Part shown: positions 17,514 to 26,209 of the stretch, in pieces
Layout of the letters: each line of letters starts with the position of its first letter
Position numbering within the stretch: the stretch's first letter is position 1
Assembly (NCBI RefSeq): GCF_047238105.1
Contig: NZ_JBDFMD010000001.1
Span: 7,192,001-7,256,000, forward strand
Direction: 5' to 3'
DNA from: Paenibacillus_D sp047238105
Lineage (GTDB): Bacteria > Bacillota > Bacilli > Paenibacillales > Paenibacillaceae
DNA: 64,000 nucleotides
Program-made: the position numbers and the translations under genes
Notes under the pieces: model-generated
The model's database searches: none
What the model was told of the DNA's origin: nothing
Seen by the model: only the letters and a program-made list of their open reading frames with translations

Positions 17514-19250
17514 ATGAAAGGTTGGATCCAGGCAGGTACGTTAGAAGAGCTTCGCGGTCAAGGTCCGAAGCTGATCAAGGGCGGCATTGTCGTTTTTTAT
17601 CATGAGGATACGTTGCATGCGCTCGACAACCGTTGCCCCCACCTCGGGTTTCCCCTCCATATGGGCAGCTTGTGCGACGGCATATTGACCTGCCACTGGC
17701 ATCACGCGCGATTCGATGTATGCAGCGGCGGTACCCTGGATCCGTGGGCGGACGATGTGCCTGTGCACGACTGGACCGTCCAGGACGGTTCGGTATGGGT
17801 TAACCCGAATGCCCGGAGCGGCAGCCAGGTCCAGCATTACAAAGACCGACTGGAGAGCGGCCTGGAGCAAAATATCGGCCTTGTCATCGCCAAGGCGATC
17901 GTCGGCTTGATCGAAGCGGGTGTCGCTGAAGCAGACATCGCAGCGATCGGTATTGAATTTGGGGTCAAACACCGCAGGCAGGGGTGGGGCTCCGGCTTAA
18001 CCATCCTGACCGCGATGACAAATGTACTGCCCAAGCTCGACAAGCAAGGCCGGATCCTGGCGTTGTACCAAGGCCTCCTGCACACGGCGCGTGACGCGGC
18101 CGGCAGCGGAACGCGTTTCCTCCTTGCTCCTCTGCCCGGCGACGTATCGAGGGAGCGGCTGCGGCAATGGTATCGCGATTGTATCGAGGTCCGGGATACC
18201 CAAGGCGCAGAGCGGGTGCTGCTGACCGCCGTGCAGGCTGGCGCAGACGAGAGCGACCTGTTCACAATGATGAGTATGGCGGCGACCGACCATTTCTATG
18301 TGAACGGCGGCCATACGCTGGATTTCCATAACAAAGCGTTCGAGAGCTTGAAGATTGTCGGGCATGACCAGCTTGATCATGTCCTTGCATCGCTCATCCC
18401 GATGTTCAGGGACGCCTCGCGCAGCGAGGAGCTGCACAGCTGGCAGTCTCCGGTCAATCTGGTCGACCCGCTGATGGCCGCCTTTAAAGTGTTGGACGAT
18501 AAAGGGAGGTCAGCCGGCGGGGAGGGCGAAAGCATCGATGAGGAGGAACTGCTAGGGGCGCTGCTCGGCGATGAGCCGCTGCGTACGATCCGCCTGCTGC
18601 AAGAAGCGCTGCTCGGCGGTGCTTCACCGGTGCGGCTTGCTCAACTCACTGCGCTTGCTGCCGCGGAGCGGGTCGTACGCTTCCATACGCAAAACGATTT
18701 CGGCGACTGGATCTCGGTGCTCCACACCTTTACCCATGCGCATGCCGTTCATGAAGGACTGCTTCGTTCCGCCAATCCCTGGCTTGTGCGGGGCATCTTC
18801 CATACGGCGGTGACCATCTATCTCGACCGCTTCCTCAACATCCCGAGTGCACCGCGACCCGCCGCAAGTGAAGAGACCGGGGGCGTGCCGCAGCCTGATG
18901 AGCTGCTGGAGATGCTCGACAAACAACAGCAGGTGGCTCCCGCAGCAGCATGGGTGACCCGTTATTTGCGCAGCGGCGGGAAGCCGGAGCCATTGTTTAA
19001 CGTCTTGGGGCATGCACTGCTGCGCGAGGATGCCGAGATCCACTCCTTCCAGATGTATGAAGCAGCCGTGGCCGAGTATGATCGTTGGGCTGATGATGCA
19101 GGACCGCTTGCGGAAAAAGCTCGTGAGACCCTGATCCTCGCGGTAACGCGTTATTTGGCGGCCCATGCCCCCACTTCGCGAGAGACGCCGCATACAGCCA
19201 AAATCGCGTGGCGGCTGCACCGCGGCGAGAAGTTATTTGAGGATGCATAA
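17514..19250 (+). CDS. Rieske [2Fe-2S] protein with large uncharacterised C-terminal region
   Basis: Residues 1-100 form a Rieske domain with cluster ligands C41-x-H43 and C60-x-x-H63 (16 residues between the pairs). The remaining 470 residues are helical and unrecognised, with repeated His-containing helices (for example HTLDFHNKAFE near 265, and HTFTHAHAVHEGLL near 405). It is 578 residues long, far larger than a simple Rieske ferredoxin, and lacks the catalytic-domain signatures of ring-hydroxylating oxygenases as far as I can see. A distant questin-oxidase-like fold is a guess only. AGGAGGAAATAA and GGAGGCG lie upstream. No oxidoreductase partner is adjacent. Confidence 0.75.
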   Translation: MKGWIQAGTLEELRGQGPKLIKGGIVVFYHEDTLHALDNRCPHLGFPLHMGSLCDGILTCHWHHARFDVCSGGTLDPWADDVPVHDWTVQDGSVWVNPNARSGSQVQHYKDRLESGLEQNIGLVIAKAIVGLIEAGVAEADIAAIGIEFGVKHRRQGWGSGLTILTAMTNVLPKLDKQGRILALYQGLLHTARDAAGSGTRFLLAPLPGDVSRERLRQWYRDCIEVRDTQGAERVLLTAVQAGADESDLFTMMSMAATDHFYVNGGHTLDFHNKAFESLKIVGHDQLDHVLASLIPMFRDASRSEELHSWQSPVNLVDPLMAAFKVLDDKGRSAGGEGESIDEEELLGALLGDEPLRTIRLLQEALLGGASPVRLAQLTALAAAERVVRFHTQNDFGDWISVLHTFTHAHAVHEGLLRSANPWLVRGIFHTAVTIYLDRFLNIPSAPRPAASEETGGVPQPDELLEMLDKQQQVAPAAAWVTRYLRSGGKPEPLFNVLGHALLREDAEIHSFQMYEAAVAEYDRWADDAGPLAEKARETLILAVTRYLAAHAPTSRETPHTAKIAWRLHRGEKLFEDA

Positions 19251-19299
19251 GGCGGAGCTTGGGTATGAAAAGTTATCTCGTCTTCGGCGCTGGCAAAAC

Positions 19300-19452
19300 G
19301 AATATGAAATTTCATATTCATTTCGCCATTATTCAGCAAAACGTCGAAATAAACACGAAATATCGTGTTCATTTGGCGATTTTACCGCTGAGCGCCAGAA
19401 TAAATATGAATTTTCGAGTTCATTTCATCACGTCGCACTCGTCCTTGGGTCG
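19300..19452 (+). repeat. Three 51-bp tandem repeats with co-varying hairpins
   Basis: Units begin at 19300, 19351 and 19402, exactly 51 bp apart. The first is a perfect palindrome, GAATATGAAATTTCATATTC. Between units, positions 4/17 of the stem change T-A to C-G to T-G, and positions 6/15 change T-A to C-G to T-G, so pairing is kept (as G-U wobbles in the third unit if the + strand is the RNA). The second half of each unit diverges. 51 is divisible by three, so plus-strand frames read a 17-residue repeat. Confidence 0.8.
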
Positions 19453-19510
19453 GATCAGCTGCAATTCATAACCCTGCGATCGGCAGGAAGCTAAATCATC
19501 TTATACAACC

Positions 19511-19675
19511 ATGATCAGCGAGCGCTTCCGGACGGGAAGTGTCCGAATCGCACGGTATGGGATAGATGCTTTAAACAAATTGATTAGAAATCCTAACGGT
19601 TTCGATGAGATCTTCCAGATGCCGGAGTCAGAGTTTCATAAGCAATGGGTCGAGTATGTAAGGTGTAAATCTTGA
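19511..19675 (+). pseudogene. Possible C-terminal fragment of a peptidase-MA-like protein
   Basis: A 54-codon frame from ATG to TGA ends in LIRNPNGFDEIFQMPESEFHKQW, a pattern reminiscent of the C-terminal helices of peptidase-MA-like (gluzincin) proteins. No ribosome site or upstream domain is present. It is more likely a relic than a small gene; the assignment is weak. Confidence 0.3.
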
Positions 19676-20001
19676 GCCCAAGTTAAGTGCATGCAACTTA
19701 TTAATGGGCATAGCTCCGAACTTCGGCTCCAGCAAGTGTAATAATGCATCTAAAAGCACCCACAACCTACCATTTACCTTTGCTAATTGCAAATGTACAT
19801 CTAAATCGCTCGAAAATGGAATATGATGGAGTATCCACTCCCATTAGATGCACTATTACAACTGTGGACCGAAATTCTCGATAAAAACGAGAAAACAGAT
19901 GCATTTTTGCCCTTATCAACTGGCCGAAACAACCGGAGAGCGGAGGGCGGGCTGCCGCAAGCATGTTCAGTTTCGCATACGTGACAATATAGGTTTTACC
20001 C

Positions 20002-20032
20002 AGAACCCGGAACGACGCTCCGGGTTCTTTTT
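20002..20032 (+). terminator. Orphan Rho-independent terminator
   Basis: A ten-bp stem AGAACCCGGA (20002-20011) with TCCGGGTTCT (20019-20028) and a TTTTT tail. No intact plus-strand gene precedes it, so it ended either a lost gene or an unannotated transcript. Confidence 0.75.
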
Positions 20033-20103
20033 ATTGACCCTAATCATGATGGAGGGATCAGCTCTCTAGGGACGCTTCCCGCGATCTTTTGGTCGAAATG
20101 AAG

Positions 20104-20126
20104 TATAATGGATAAGACTGTCTTAT
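20104..20126 (+). promoter_or_regulatory. -10 element and palindrome before the sensor kinase
   Basis: TATAAT (20104-20109) is followed by ATAAGAC-T-GTCTTAT (20112-20126), a perfect palindrome over the expected transcription start. No good -35 is visible, suggesting an activator-dependent or weak promoter. Confidence 0.5.
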
Positions 20127-20141
20127 GTTTGGAGGAACCGG

Positions 20142-21842
20142 ATGAGTACCCGCATATCGCTGTTTAAAAAGCTAATCCTCGCTTTACTATTGATGTTCTT
20201 TGCGATCGTCGTCATCTTCTGGTGGACCTATCAGTTGAATGTTAAGGATATCCAGCAGGAGCTTCGCAAAAACAAGCTGGGGGAAGTCAGATTCGTCACC
20301 TCGCAGTTGACTTCCCAATTCGAGCAGATTCTGTTGAATGTCCAGACTCTCTCAGAGGATCAATCTGTACGCGAATACCCTTATGCGCTTGTGTATGGCG
20401 ACGATTATTCGCGCTATGAGGCCAAGCTGACCCTGATCGACAAGCTGGCGCTCAACAGCGCATCCACCGCATGGAACAACAAAATCGTTCTCTATTATCC
20501 CGAATACGAGCAGAAGGTGACCTTGGACAATCAACTGGCGTCCCTGCCGTTCGAACTGCCGCAAGGCGCATTTAATGAGTGGTCGATCCATAACGATATG
20601 GACAGGGCGGGCGAATACGTACTCCTGACCTCCGGACGCAGAAGCCCGTTGATTATCGAGACTCGCGTCTCGCTGGATCGGCTGCGCAAGCTGTTGTCCG
20701 AGTACACCTCGGGCAATCCCTTGCTGTATAATCCGCGTTTGCAGCAGGTGATACGAGCGGATGCGGCGACGGAGCTTGCAGCCGCTGACAGCCGCATCCT
20801 GCCGAGGATCCTCGATGACAGCGGATATTTCCATGAGAACATCGAGGGCGTCAACTATCTTGTCACCTATATGAGGTCGGAGCTGTCGGATCTTTATTTT
20901 GTCGATTACCATCCGGTATCTTCGCTTACCAAACCGATCCAGCGCAACAATATGTTTTTTGTAGCGTCGATTATCGCCTTGCTCGTCATCTCCATCTTGT
21001 ACAGTATGATGCTCCGCAGACAGGTGGAACGTCCCGTTCATATGCTGCGCAAAGCGATCGACCGTTTCGACAGAGGCGACTATAAGAGCCGGGTCGAGCC
21101 GATCCCATCGCAAGAATTCCACCTGCTGGGGAGCTCATTTAACCGGATGGCCGAGAATACCCAGGTGATGATCGAGCAGATCTTGCTAGGCGAGCTGGCG
21201 GTCAAGGAAGCACGCTTGCGGCAATATCAGTCTCAGATCAATCCGCATTTCCTGTACAACTGCCTGAACTATATCCAGAGCAAGGCCAGCATCGCGGATC
21301 ATCAGTCTGTCACCGAGATGACGCTGCAGCTGGCAGCATATTACCGCTATATCCACAAGGTGGAAGATCCAAGCGCCACTTTGGAAGAGGAACTGGCTTT
21401 CGTAGAGAGCTACCTCTCGATCTTGCATATGCGCAAAAAGACAATCACCTACCATATCGATGTCGATGCACATCTCCAGACTTGGCGCATGCCCCGGATG
21501 ATCCTGCAGCCGCTCGTCGAAAATTGTGTCCTGCACGGCATCGAGCCGGCGCTCGATCCCGGCCGTATCGTCATCTCGGCTGCAAAGGAAGATGGAATGA
21601 TGCAGATGACAATCAGCGATAACGGGGTAGGGATAGAAGCTGGCAGACTGGCTCTGATCAGTCATCACATGGAGGAGTTCATGCATACCGAGGAGAGTCG
21701 GATCGGCGTGGGCGTACGCAATGTCAACCAGCGGCTGAAGCTGTATGGCGGCAGCCGTTCGGGCCTTGCCATCGATTCTGAGCGTGGAGTCGGCACGAAG
21801 CATACGATCACGATGGAACAGCAGGAGGACGAGCATGCTTAA
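20142..21842 (+). CDS. YesM-type sensor histidine kinase
   Basis: This 566-residue membrane kinase has a membrane helix at about 12-30, an extracellular sensor domain to about residue 268, a second helix (VASIIALLVISILYSMML), a HAMP domain (about 290-345) and a His_kinase domain with phospho-acceptor H369 in INPHFLYNCLNYI. ATP-binding boxes are NCVLHGIEP, ISDNGVGI and GVGVRNVNQRL. It is co-transcribed and overlaps by 8 bases with a YesN-type AraC response regulator. Such pairs sense carbohydrates or their binding proteins and switch on adjacent sugar ABC genes, here the convergent operon at 23505-27169. Confidence 0.92.
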   Translation: MSTRISLFKKLILALLLMFFAIVVIFWWTYQLNVKDIQQELRKNKLGEVRFVTSQLTSQFEQILLNVQTLSEDQSVREYPYALVYGDDYSRYEAKLTLIDKLALNSASTAWNNKIVLYYPEYEQKVTLDNQLASLPFELPQGAFNEWSIHNDMDRAGEYVLLTSGRRSPLIIETRVSLDRLRKLLSEYTSGNPLLYNPRLQQVIRADAATELAAADSRILPRILDDSGYFHENIEGVNYLVTYMRSELSDLYFVDYHPVSSLTKPIQRNNMFFVASIIALLVISILYSMMLRRQVERPVHMLRKAIDRFDRGDYKSRVEPIPSQEFHLLGSSFNRMAENTQVMIEQILLGELAVKEARLRQYQSQINPHFLYNCLNYIQSKASIADHQSVTEMTLQLAAYYRYIHKVEDPSATLEEELAFVESYLSILHMRKKTITYHIDVDAHLQTWRMPRMILQPLVENCVLHGIEPALDPGRIVISAAKEDGMMQMTISDNGVGIEAGRLALISHHMEEFMHTEESRIGVGVRNVNQRLKLYGGSRSGLAIDSERGVGTKHTITMEQQEDEHA

Positions 21843-23445
21843 CTTATTGCTAGTAGACGATGAAGCTTATGTGATCGACGACCTGGAGATCGCCTTTCCC
21901 TGGGAGCGCTACGGGATCGGCAAGGTCATCAAAGCCTACTCCGGAATAGAGGCGCTGGAAGCGATCGAATCGCAGCCGATCGATCTGGTCATGACGGATA
22001 TCGCCATGCCGGTCATGACCGGTCTGGAGCTGATCGGACGTATAAGACAACTAAGACCCGAGCTTGCCTGCATCCTGCTGACCGGCTTTGCCGAATTTGA
22101 ATATGCCAAGGAGGCGATCAAGCAGGGCGTCGTGGAATATCTGATCAAGCCGCTTGATCATAAGAAGCTGGCAGCATGCTTGGAGAAGATAACCGCTAAC
22201 CTCCAGGAGCAGCATGAACAGGCCGATGCATACCAGCAAGCGCTCAGCAGCTTCCGCGAGCATCTGCCGGCGCTGCGGGACAAGCTGCTGAACGAGCTGC
22301 TGGACGGTCGGGCCTATGCAAGCGAGACACTGCACGAGAAACTTGCCGAGTACCGGCTTCAAATTCGAGAAGGCGACACCGTCTCCTTGCTGCTCGTGCG
22401 GCTGGAGGAACGGTTCAATCAATATGGAGAACAGAGTTTGACGCTGTTTGAATATGCCGTGACCAATATTGCTTCCGAACTCTTCGGCGACCTGTTCGAG
22501 GTATGGCATGCCAGAGATTCCCACGGCTATCTTGTATTTGTCCTGAGGGCGTTGTCGGGAGAACCCGGATTGTCGTCGTCATGCATGACCGCAGAGCTAA
22601 GCAGCCGCTCGCGGCAGCTCCACGCCAACGTCAACGAGTATCTGAAAGGCGGGATCAGCGCTGTTCTGACAGAACCAGGATTGTTCCGACTCGACCTAGA
22701 TCAGATGCATGGCAGCGCCGTGTTGGCGCTGCGAAGCCAGGTGGGGCAGGGGAGCGGTTTCTTCCTCTCGCTTGCGGATCTCCCCAAAAAAGTACGATTT
22801 CAATCTTTAAGCTCGCTCTACGAGCCTCCCACGTTCTACCAACTGCTGGAGTCCGGGCGCTGGGATGAATTCGAGGAGAGACTGAACCGGCTGGCAGCAG
22901 AATACGACATGCTGCAAGGCGCAACGATGGAGCATCTGGATGAGATTCAGAACGTCCTGATGGCAGCTTTTCATTATTTGGCCCATACCAATCGTGTGCT
23001 GCTGACGGAGCTGGTGGGGGATGAACTGTCGCACAGAATGTTCTTCCGATCACTGGACCAACTGCTTCAGTGGGCCCGAAGAATCGCCAATACGCTGCGG
23101 GACAAGCTGGAGACTCGTTCTGTCAGTCAGCAGGAGGCACTGTTGCATGCGATCGAAGCCTACATCGATGCGCAGCTTAGCTCGATAAGTCTGCAATCGA
23201 TCGCCGATCACGTACGGCTGCATCCTGTCTATGTGTCCAAACTGTTCAAGCAGCTCAAGGGCATGAGCATCAGCGATTACCTCCTGCGGGTCCGGATGGA
23301 GCAAGCCACCTATCTGCTCAAGCATACGCAGAACAAGATCTACGAGATCGCCGAGAAGGTAGGCTACTCCAATTCGCAATATTTTATCAAGGTGTTCCGA
23401 GAACAATTTGGCAGGACGCCCCAGGAGTATCGGGATCAAAGTTAA
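21835..23445 (+). CDS. YesN-type response regulator with AraC DNA-binding domain
   Basis: The ATG at 21835 (536 residues) gives a classic receiver start MLNLLLVDDEAYVIDDLE; the open frame upstream lies inside the kinase gene. The receiver (1-120) has phosphoacceptor Asp in LVMTDIAMP and Lys in IKPLD. A long middle region follows, then a double helix-turn-helix AraC domain in the last 100 residues (ISLQSIADHVRLHPVYVSKLFKQ and IYEIAEKVGYSNSQYFIKVFRE). It should activate the facing sugar ABC operon. A bidirectional terminator follows the stop. Confidence 0.93.
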   Translation: MLNLLLVDDEAYVIDDLEIAFPWERYGIGKVIKAYSGIEALEAIESQPIDLVMTDIAMPVMTGLELIGRIRQLRPELACILLTGFAEFEYAKEAIKQGVVEYLIKPLDHKKLAACLEKITANLQEQHEQADAYQQALSSFREHLPALRDKLLNELLDGRAYASETLHEKLAEYRLQIREGDTVSLLLVRLEERFNQYGEQSLTLFEYAVTNIASELFGDLFEVWHARDSHGYLVFVLRALSGEPGLSSSCMTAELSSRSRQLHANVNEYLKGGISAVLTEPGLFRLDLDQMHGSAVLALRSQVGQGSGFFLSLADLPKKVRFQSLSSLYEPPTFYQLLESGRWDEFEERLNRLAAEYDMLQGATMEHLDEIQNVLMAAFHYLAHTNRVLLTELVGDELSHRMFFRSLDQLLQWARRIANTLRDKLETRSVSQQEALLHAIEAYIDAQLSSISLQSIADHVRLHPVYVSKLFKQLKGMSISDYLLRVRMEQATYLLKHTQNKIYEIAEKVGYSNSQYFIKVFREQFGRTPQEYRDQS

Positions 23446-23453
23446 ATACGAAA

Positions 23454-23493
23454 AAATGGCGGAACAGGACGAGAACCCTGTACCGCCATTTTA
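23454..23493. terminator. Bidirectional terminator between convergent genes
   Basis: AAAATGGCGG (23454-23463) pairs with CCGCCATTTT (23484-23493), extended by ACAGG/CCTGT inside. A and T tracts on both sides allow use by the regulator gene and by the convergent binding-protein gene ending at 23505. Confidence 0.88.
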
Positions 23494-23504
23494 TGTGCAG
23501 GAGC

Positions 23505-25199
23505 TTATTTCACGCTGTCATACCATTCGTTCACTTCCTCGGTGATATCCGCGCCGCCAGAGGACAAGTAACGCTCTACGAAAGTATCGAAATCGTCGAG
23601 CGGCGTGCTGCCGTAAATGATTTTGTTGATGACTTCCTTCTCCAGCTTGCTCAGCATGTCGCCTTTGGACAACATTGTCTTGGTAGGCGCCCCGGAAAAC
23701 ATGGTCATCATGACCGAATCTTTCTGATCGATGACGATCTTGGCTGCTCTGATCTGTTCCGGTATCGATTGCGAGAGCGTTTCTTCGAATACTGTTTCCG
23801 GCTCTTTGCCATCGGCCAGCTCGGCCAGCGTGTTTATGCGAAGCGACGGAATGATCGCGCCGTCAAAACCAAGCGTGTAGCGAATCGCATCAATCCAGCC
23901 GCCGGGAATCTGGTCGCTTTCTCCCTCGCGGTAAATCTCGCCATCCGGTCCGAACGCATAGTCATACCCTTCGGCAAAGCCATATTCGAATTCGCTGCCC
24001 TCCGTTGGGTTGGCCCAGTTCTCATACAAGTAATTCTGGTAGACGAAGAAGGCGTCCTTATTTTTCATATCTTTATTAATGAGGATCGCACCGGTACTGA
24101 TTGGCGTGCCATGTCTGCCGACTTTGCCGTCCGGTCCTGCAGGTAGAGGGTAAGCTTTATACTCGGCGCCCGGGACATTCTGCATCACCTCAGGAAGCGG
24201 CCAACCCGTCATCCAGTAAGGACCGACGATAATCCCCGATTTGCCGGCGGTGAAAGCTTCGGCCGCTTTCGGCTCGTCATGCAGACCCGCTTCTTTGTCA
24301 ATATAGCCTTTGGCCATCCAATCCTTCAATACAGCCAATCCATCCTTCACTTCCGGCTGGATGGAGCCCCAGGCAAGCTTGCCTTCCTCGTTCAGATTCC
24401 ACTGATTGGGCATAGCACCGAACATCCCGAAGATCCAGCCGGCATCCGACATCCAGGTGTTCAGGTTATTTTTGAAGCCGATCGACAGTGCGATGGTATC
24501 ATCTTGGCCGTTGCCGTCCGGGTCCTGATTGACGAACGCATCCATGACCGTCTCCAGCTCGTCCAATGTCGTCGGAGCTTCCAGACCAACATTTCTCAAC
24601 CAGTCTTCGCGGATGTACATGACCGGATCATTATTGTAGGCATTCTCCAGGATCGGGATGGCCATCCGTTTGCCGTCGCGGATATATGGATTCCAGACGG
24701 AAGGATCCTCAGCCATCGCAGCCTTATAGGTGTCCGATGCATACTTGTCGAACAGTTCGCCAGCATCGGCGAATTGTCCGGATTCGATCAAGTCGCTGGT
24801 CAGCGAGCGAGCCCCCCGAAAAGCGATGATGTCCGGCATTTTTTGACCGGAGGTCAGCATAAGACGCAGTTTGGTTTCATAGGCGTTGTTTTGCTCGCTG
24901 ACCGTCCAGAGGTAATCGATATCGATGTTAAACCGCTCTTTGGCCCAGCGGGTATGGACATTGTCTTCGATGCTTTCGCCGTTTTTGAATTTCAGCGAGC
25001 TGGTGATCGGGAAGACGGTTGAGATCGTGACCGGCTCGGTATATTTGCCATCCTCGAAAGGCGCGGAATAAAACTCGTCTCCGGCGGCGCCATCAGAGGC
25101 GTCCTGGTTGTTGTTGCCGCCCGCACAAGCGGACAGGGCGCCGGCCAGCATCGTCGAAGCCATGAGTACGGCGAATGGTTTTTTATACTTGTTGCTCAT
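23505..25199 (-). CDS. LplA-type extracellular carbohydrate-binding lipoprotein
   Basis: The 564-residue lipoprotein has the signal peptide lipobox LSACAGG (Cys25). The family 1 binding-protein fold of LplA-type proteins follows, including PDIIAFRGARS and a Ca2+-loop-like DPDGNGQDDT. It delivers an oligosaccharide to the two permeases encoded upstream on the same strand. No ATPase gene is present, as is usual for LplA-type systems that share an MsmX-like ATPase encoded elsewhere. AGGGGGAAC precedes the start. The ligand is unknown. Confidence 0.92.
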   Translation of the reverse strand: MSNKYKKPFAVLMASTMLAGALSACAGGNNNQDASDGAAGDEFYSAPFEDGKYTEPVTISTVFPITSSLKFKNGESIEDNVHTRWAKERFNIDIDYLWTVSEQNNAYETKLRLMLTSGQKMPDIIAFRGARSLTSDLIESGQFADAGELFDKYASDTYKAAMAEDPSVWNPYIRDGKRMAIPILENAYNNDPVMYIREDWLRNVGLEAPTTLDELETVMDAFVNQDPDGNGQDDTIALSIGFKNNLNTWMSDAGWIFGMFGAMPNQWNLNEEGKLAWGSIQPEVKDGLAVLKDWMAKGYIDKEAGLHDEPKAAEAFTAGKSGIIVGPYWMTGWPLPEVMQNVPGAEYKAYPLPAGPDGKVGRHGTPISTGAILINKDMKNKDAFFVYQNYLYENWANPTEGSEFEYGFAEGYDYAFGPDGEIYREGESDQIPGGWIDAIRYTLGFDGAIIPSLRINTLAELADGKEPETVFEETLSQSIPEQIRAAKIVIDQKDSVMMTMFSGAPTKTMLSKGDMLSKLEKEVINKIIYGSTPLDDFDTFVERYLSSGGADITEEVNEWYDSVK

Positions 25200-25312
25200 G
25201 TAGTAGTTCCCCCTAGTCCTTTATTATGATACAGATAAAGCCAGATATGTCCAGATCCGATTACCGGTAATTGCTGGCATCACCTCCTTAATCAACTGCG
25301 CCCGTGCGTCTA

Positions 25313-26191
25313 TTATTCCTTGACCGCTCCGATGACGATCCCCTTGACGAAGAAACGCTGCAGCAGTGGATAGACGATGAGGATCGGCGCCATTCCGATG
25401 AAGATCTGCGCCGCCTTGACGGTACGCTGAGAGATGTTCTCCAGATCCTCCGGACGCGCTGCTACCTTGGAGAAATCCTGCTGCACGATGACCGTTTGCA
25501 GGAACGTCGCCAGCGGATAATTTTTGTGATCGGTCATGAAGATGAGTCCGTCAAACCAGGAATTCCAGTGGAAGACCATGGCGAATAGCGACAGGGTAGC
25601 AATCGCCGGCAGCGAGACCGGAAGGTAGACGCTGATAAGTGTCCGCAGATGGCCGGCTCCGTCAATAAACGCGGCTTCCTCCAGCTCACGTGGGACTCTG
25701 CGGAAGAAATTGAGCATCAGGATCATATTCCACACGTTGACCGCAGTCGGCAGGATGAGCACCCACAGCGTGTTCATCATATTCAGCTTCTGAATCAGGA
25801 TATAGAATGGAATCAAACCGCCGTTGAACAGCATCGTAAAAACGAAGAACCAGGTATAAAAGTTACGGCGCCGGAAGCTGCTGTTCTCCTTGGAGAGCGG
25901 GTAGGCCGCCAGGACAACGACCGCCATACTGATGAGCGTGCCAAGCGCGGTCCGCTGAACGGCTACCCACAAGGAGTTCAGGAAGTTATCATTGTCGAGT
26001 GTCTTGGCGTACGCATCCAGGTTGAAGTCAACCGGCAGCAAGCCGACGAGATTGGCGTTAGCCGGCGCTTTGCCGCTGAACGAGATGGCCAGGATGTGGA
26101 TCAAAGGAATGATGCAGAGGATCGACAGCACGGCAAGAAATGTGTAGTTAAAGGCAGAGAAAACGCGATACGGCTTTGTTTTGTGATACAT
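25313..26191 (-). CDS. Carbohydrate ABC permease, LplC/YtcP type
   Basis: This 292-residue MalG-like permease has about six membrane segments, the EAA loop EEAAFIDGAGHLRTLISVYLPVS and C-terminal FFVKGIVIGAVKE, a signature end of this subfamily. It lies between the partner permease (18 bases upstream in transcription) and the binding-protein gene (113 bases downstream). Confidence 0.92.
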   Translation of the reverse strand: MYHKTKPYRVFSAFNYTFLAVLSILCIIPLIHILAISFSGKAPANANLVGLLPVDFNLDAYAKTLDNDNFLNSLWVAVQRTALGTLISMAVVVLAAYPLSKENSSFRRRNFYTWFFVFTMLFNGGLIPFYILIQKLNMMNTLWVLILPTAVNVWNMILMLNFFRRVPRELEEAAFIDGAGHLRTLISVYLPVSLPAIATLSLFAMVFHWNSWFDGLIFMTDHKNYPLATFLQTVIVQQDFSKVAARPEDLENISQRTVKAAQIFIGMAPILIVYPLLQRFFVKGIVIGAVKE

Positions 26192-26209
26192 AAGGCAAGC
26201 CCCTTCTTT

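Larger units (their letters stand above)
19251..20100. other. Long gap with tandem repeats and gene remnants
   Basis: About 850 bases without a convincing intact gene. Contents: three 51-bp repeat units (19300-19452), a 54-codon frame resembling a protein C-terminus (19511-19675), a stretch with hairpins such as TCTCG/CGAGA near 19880, and an orphan terminator (20002-20032). Frames running through the repeats exist but show no independent coding support. Confidence 0.6.

Noticed and set aside
19165..19494. Plus-strand frame reading a 17-residue repeat through the 51-bp units
   Set aside because: It starts inside the Rieske gene, has no ribosome site, and the compensated stem changes explain the pattern better; kept only as an alternative.
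25224..25280. 18-codon minus-strand frame behind AAGGAGG before the LplA-type gene, containing palindrome TTACCGGTAA
   Set aside because: The ribosome site is only two bases from the ATG and the peptide has no features; probably chance.
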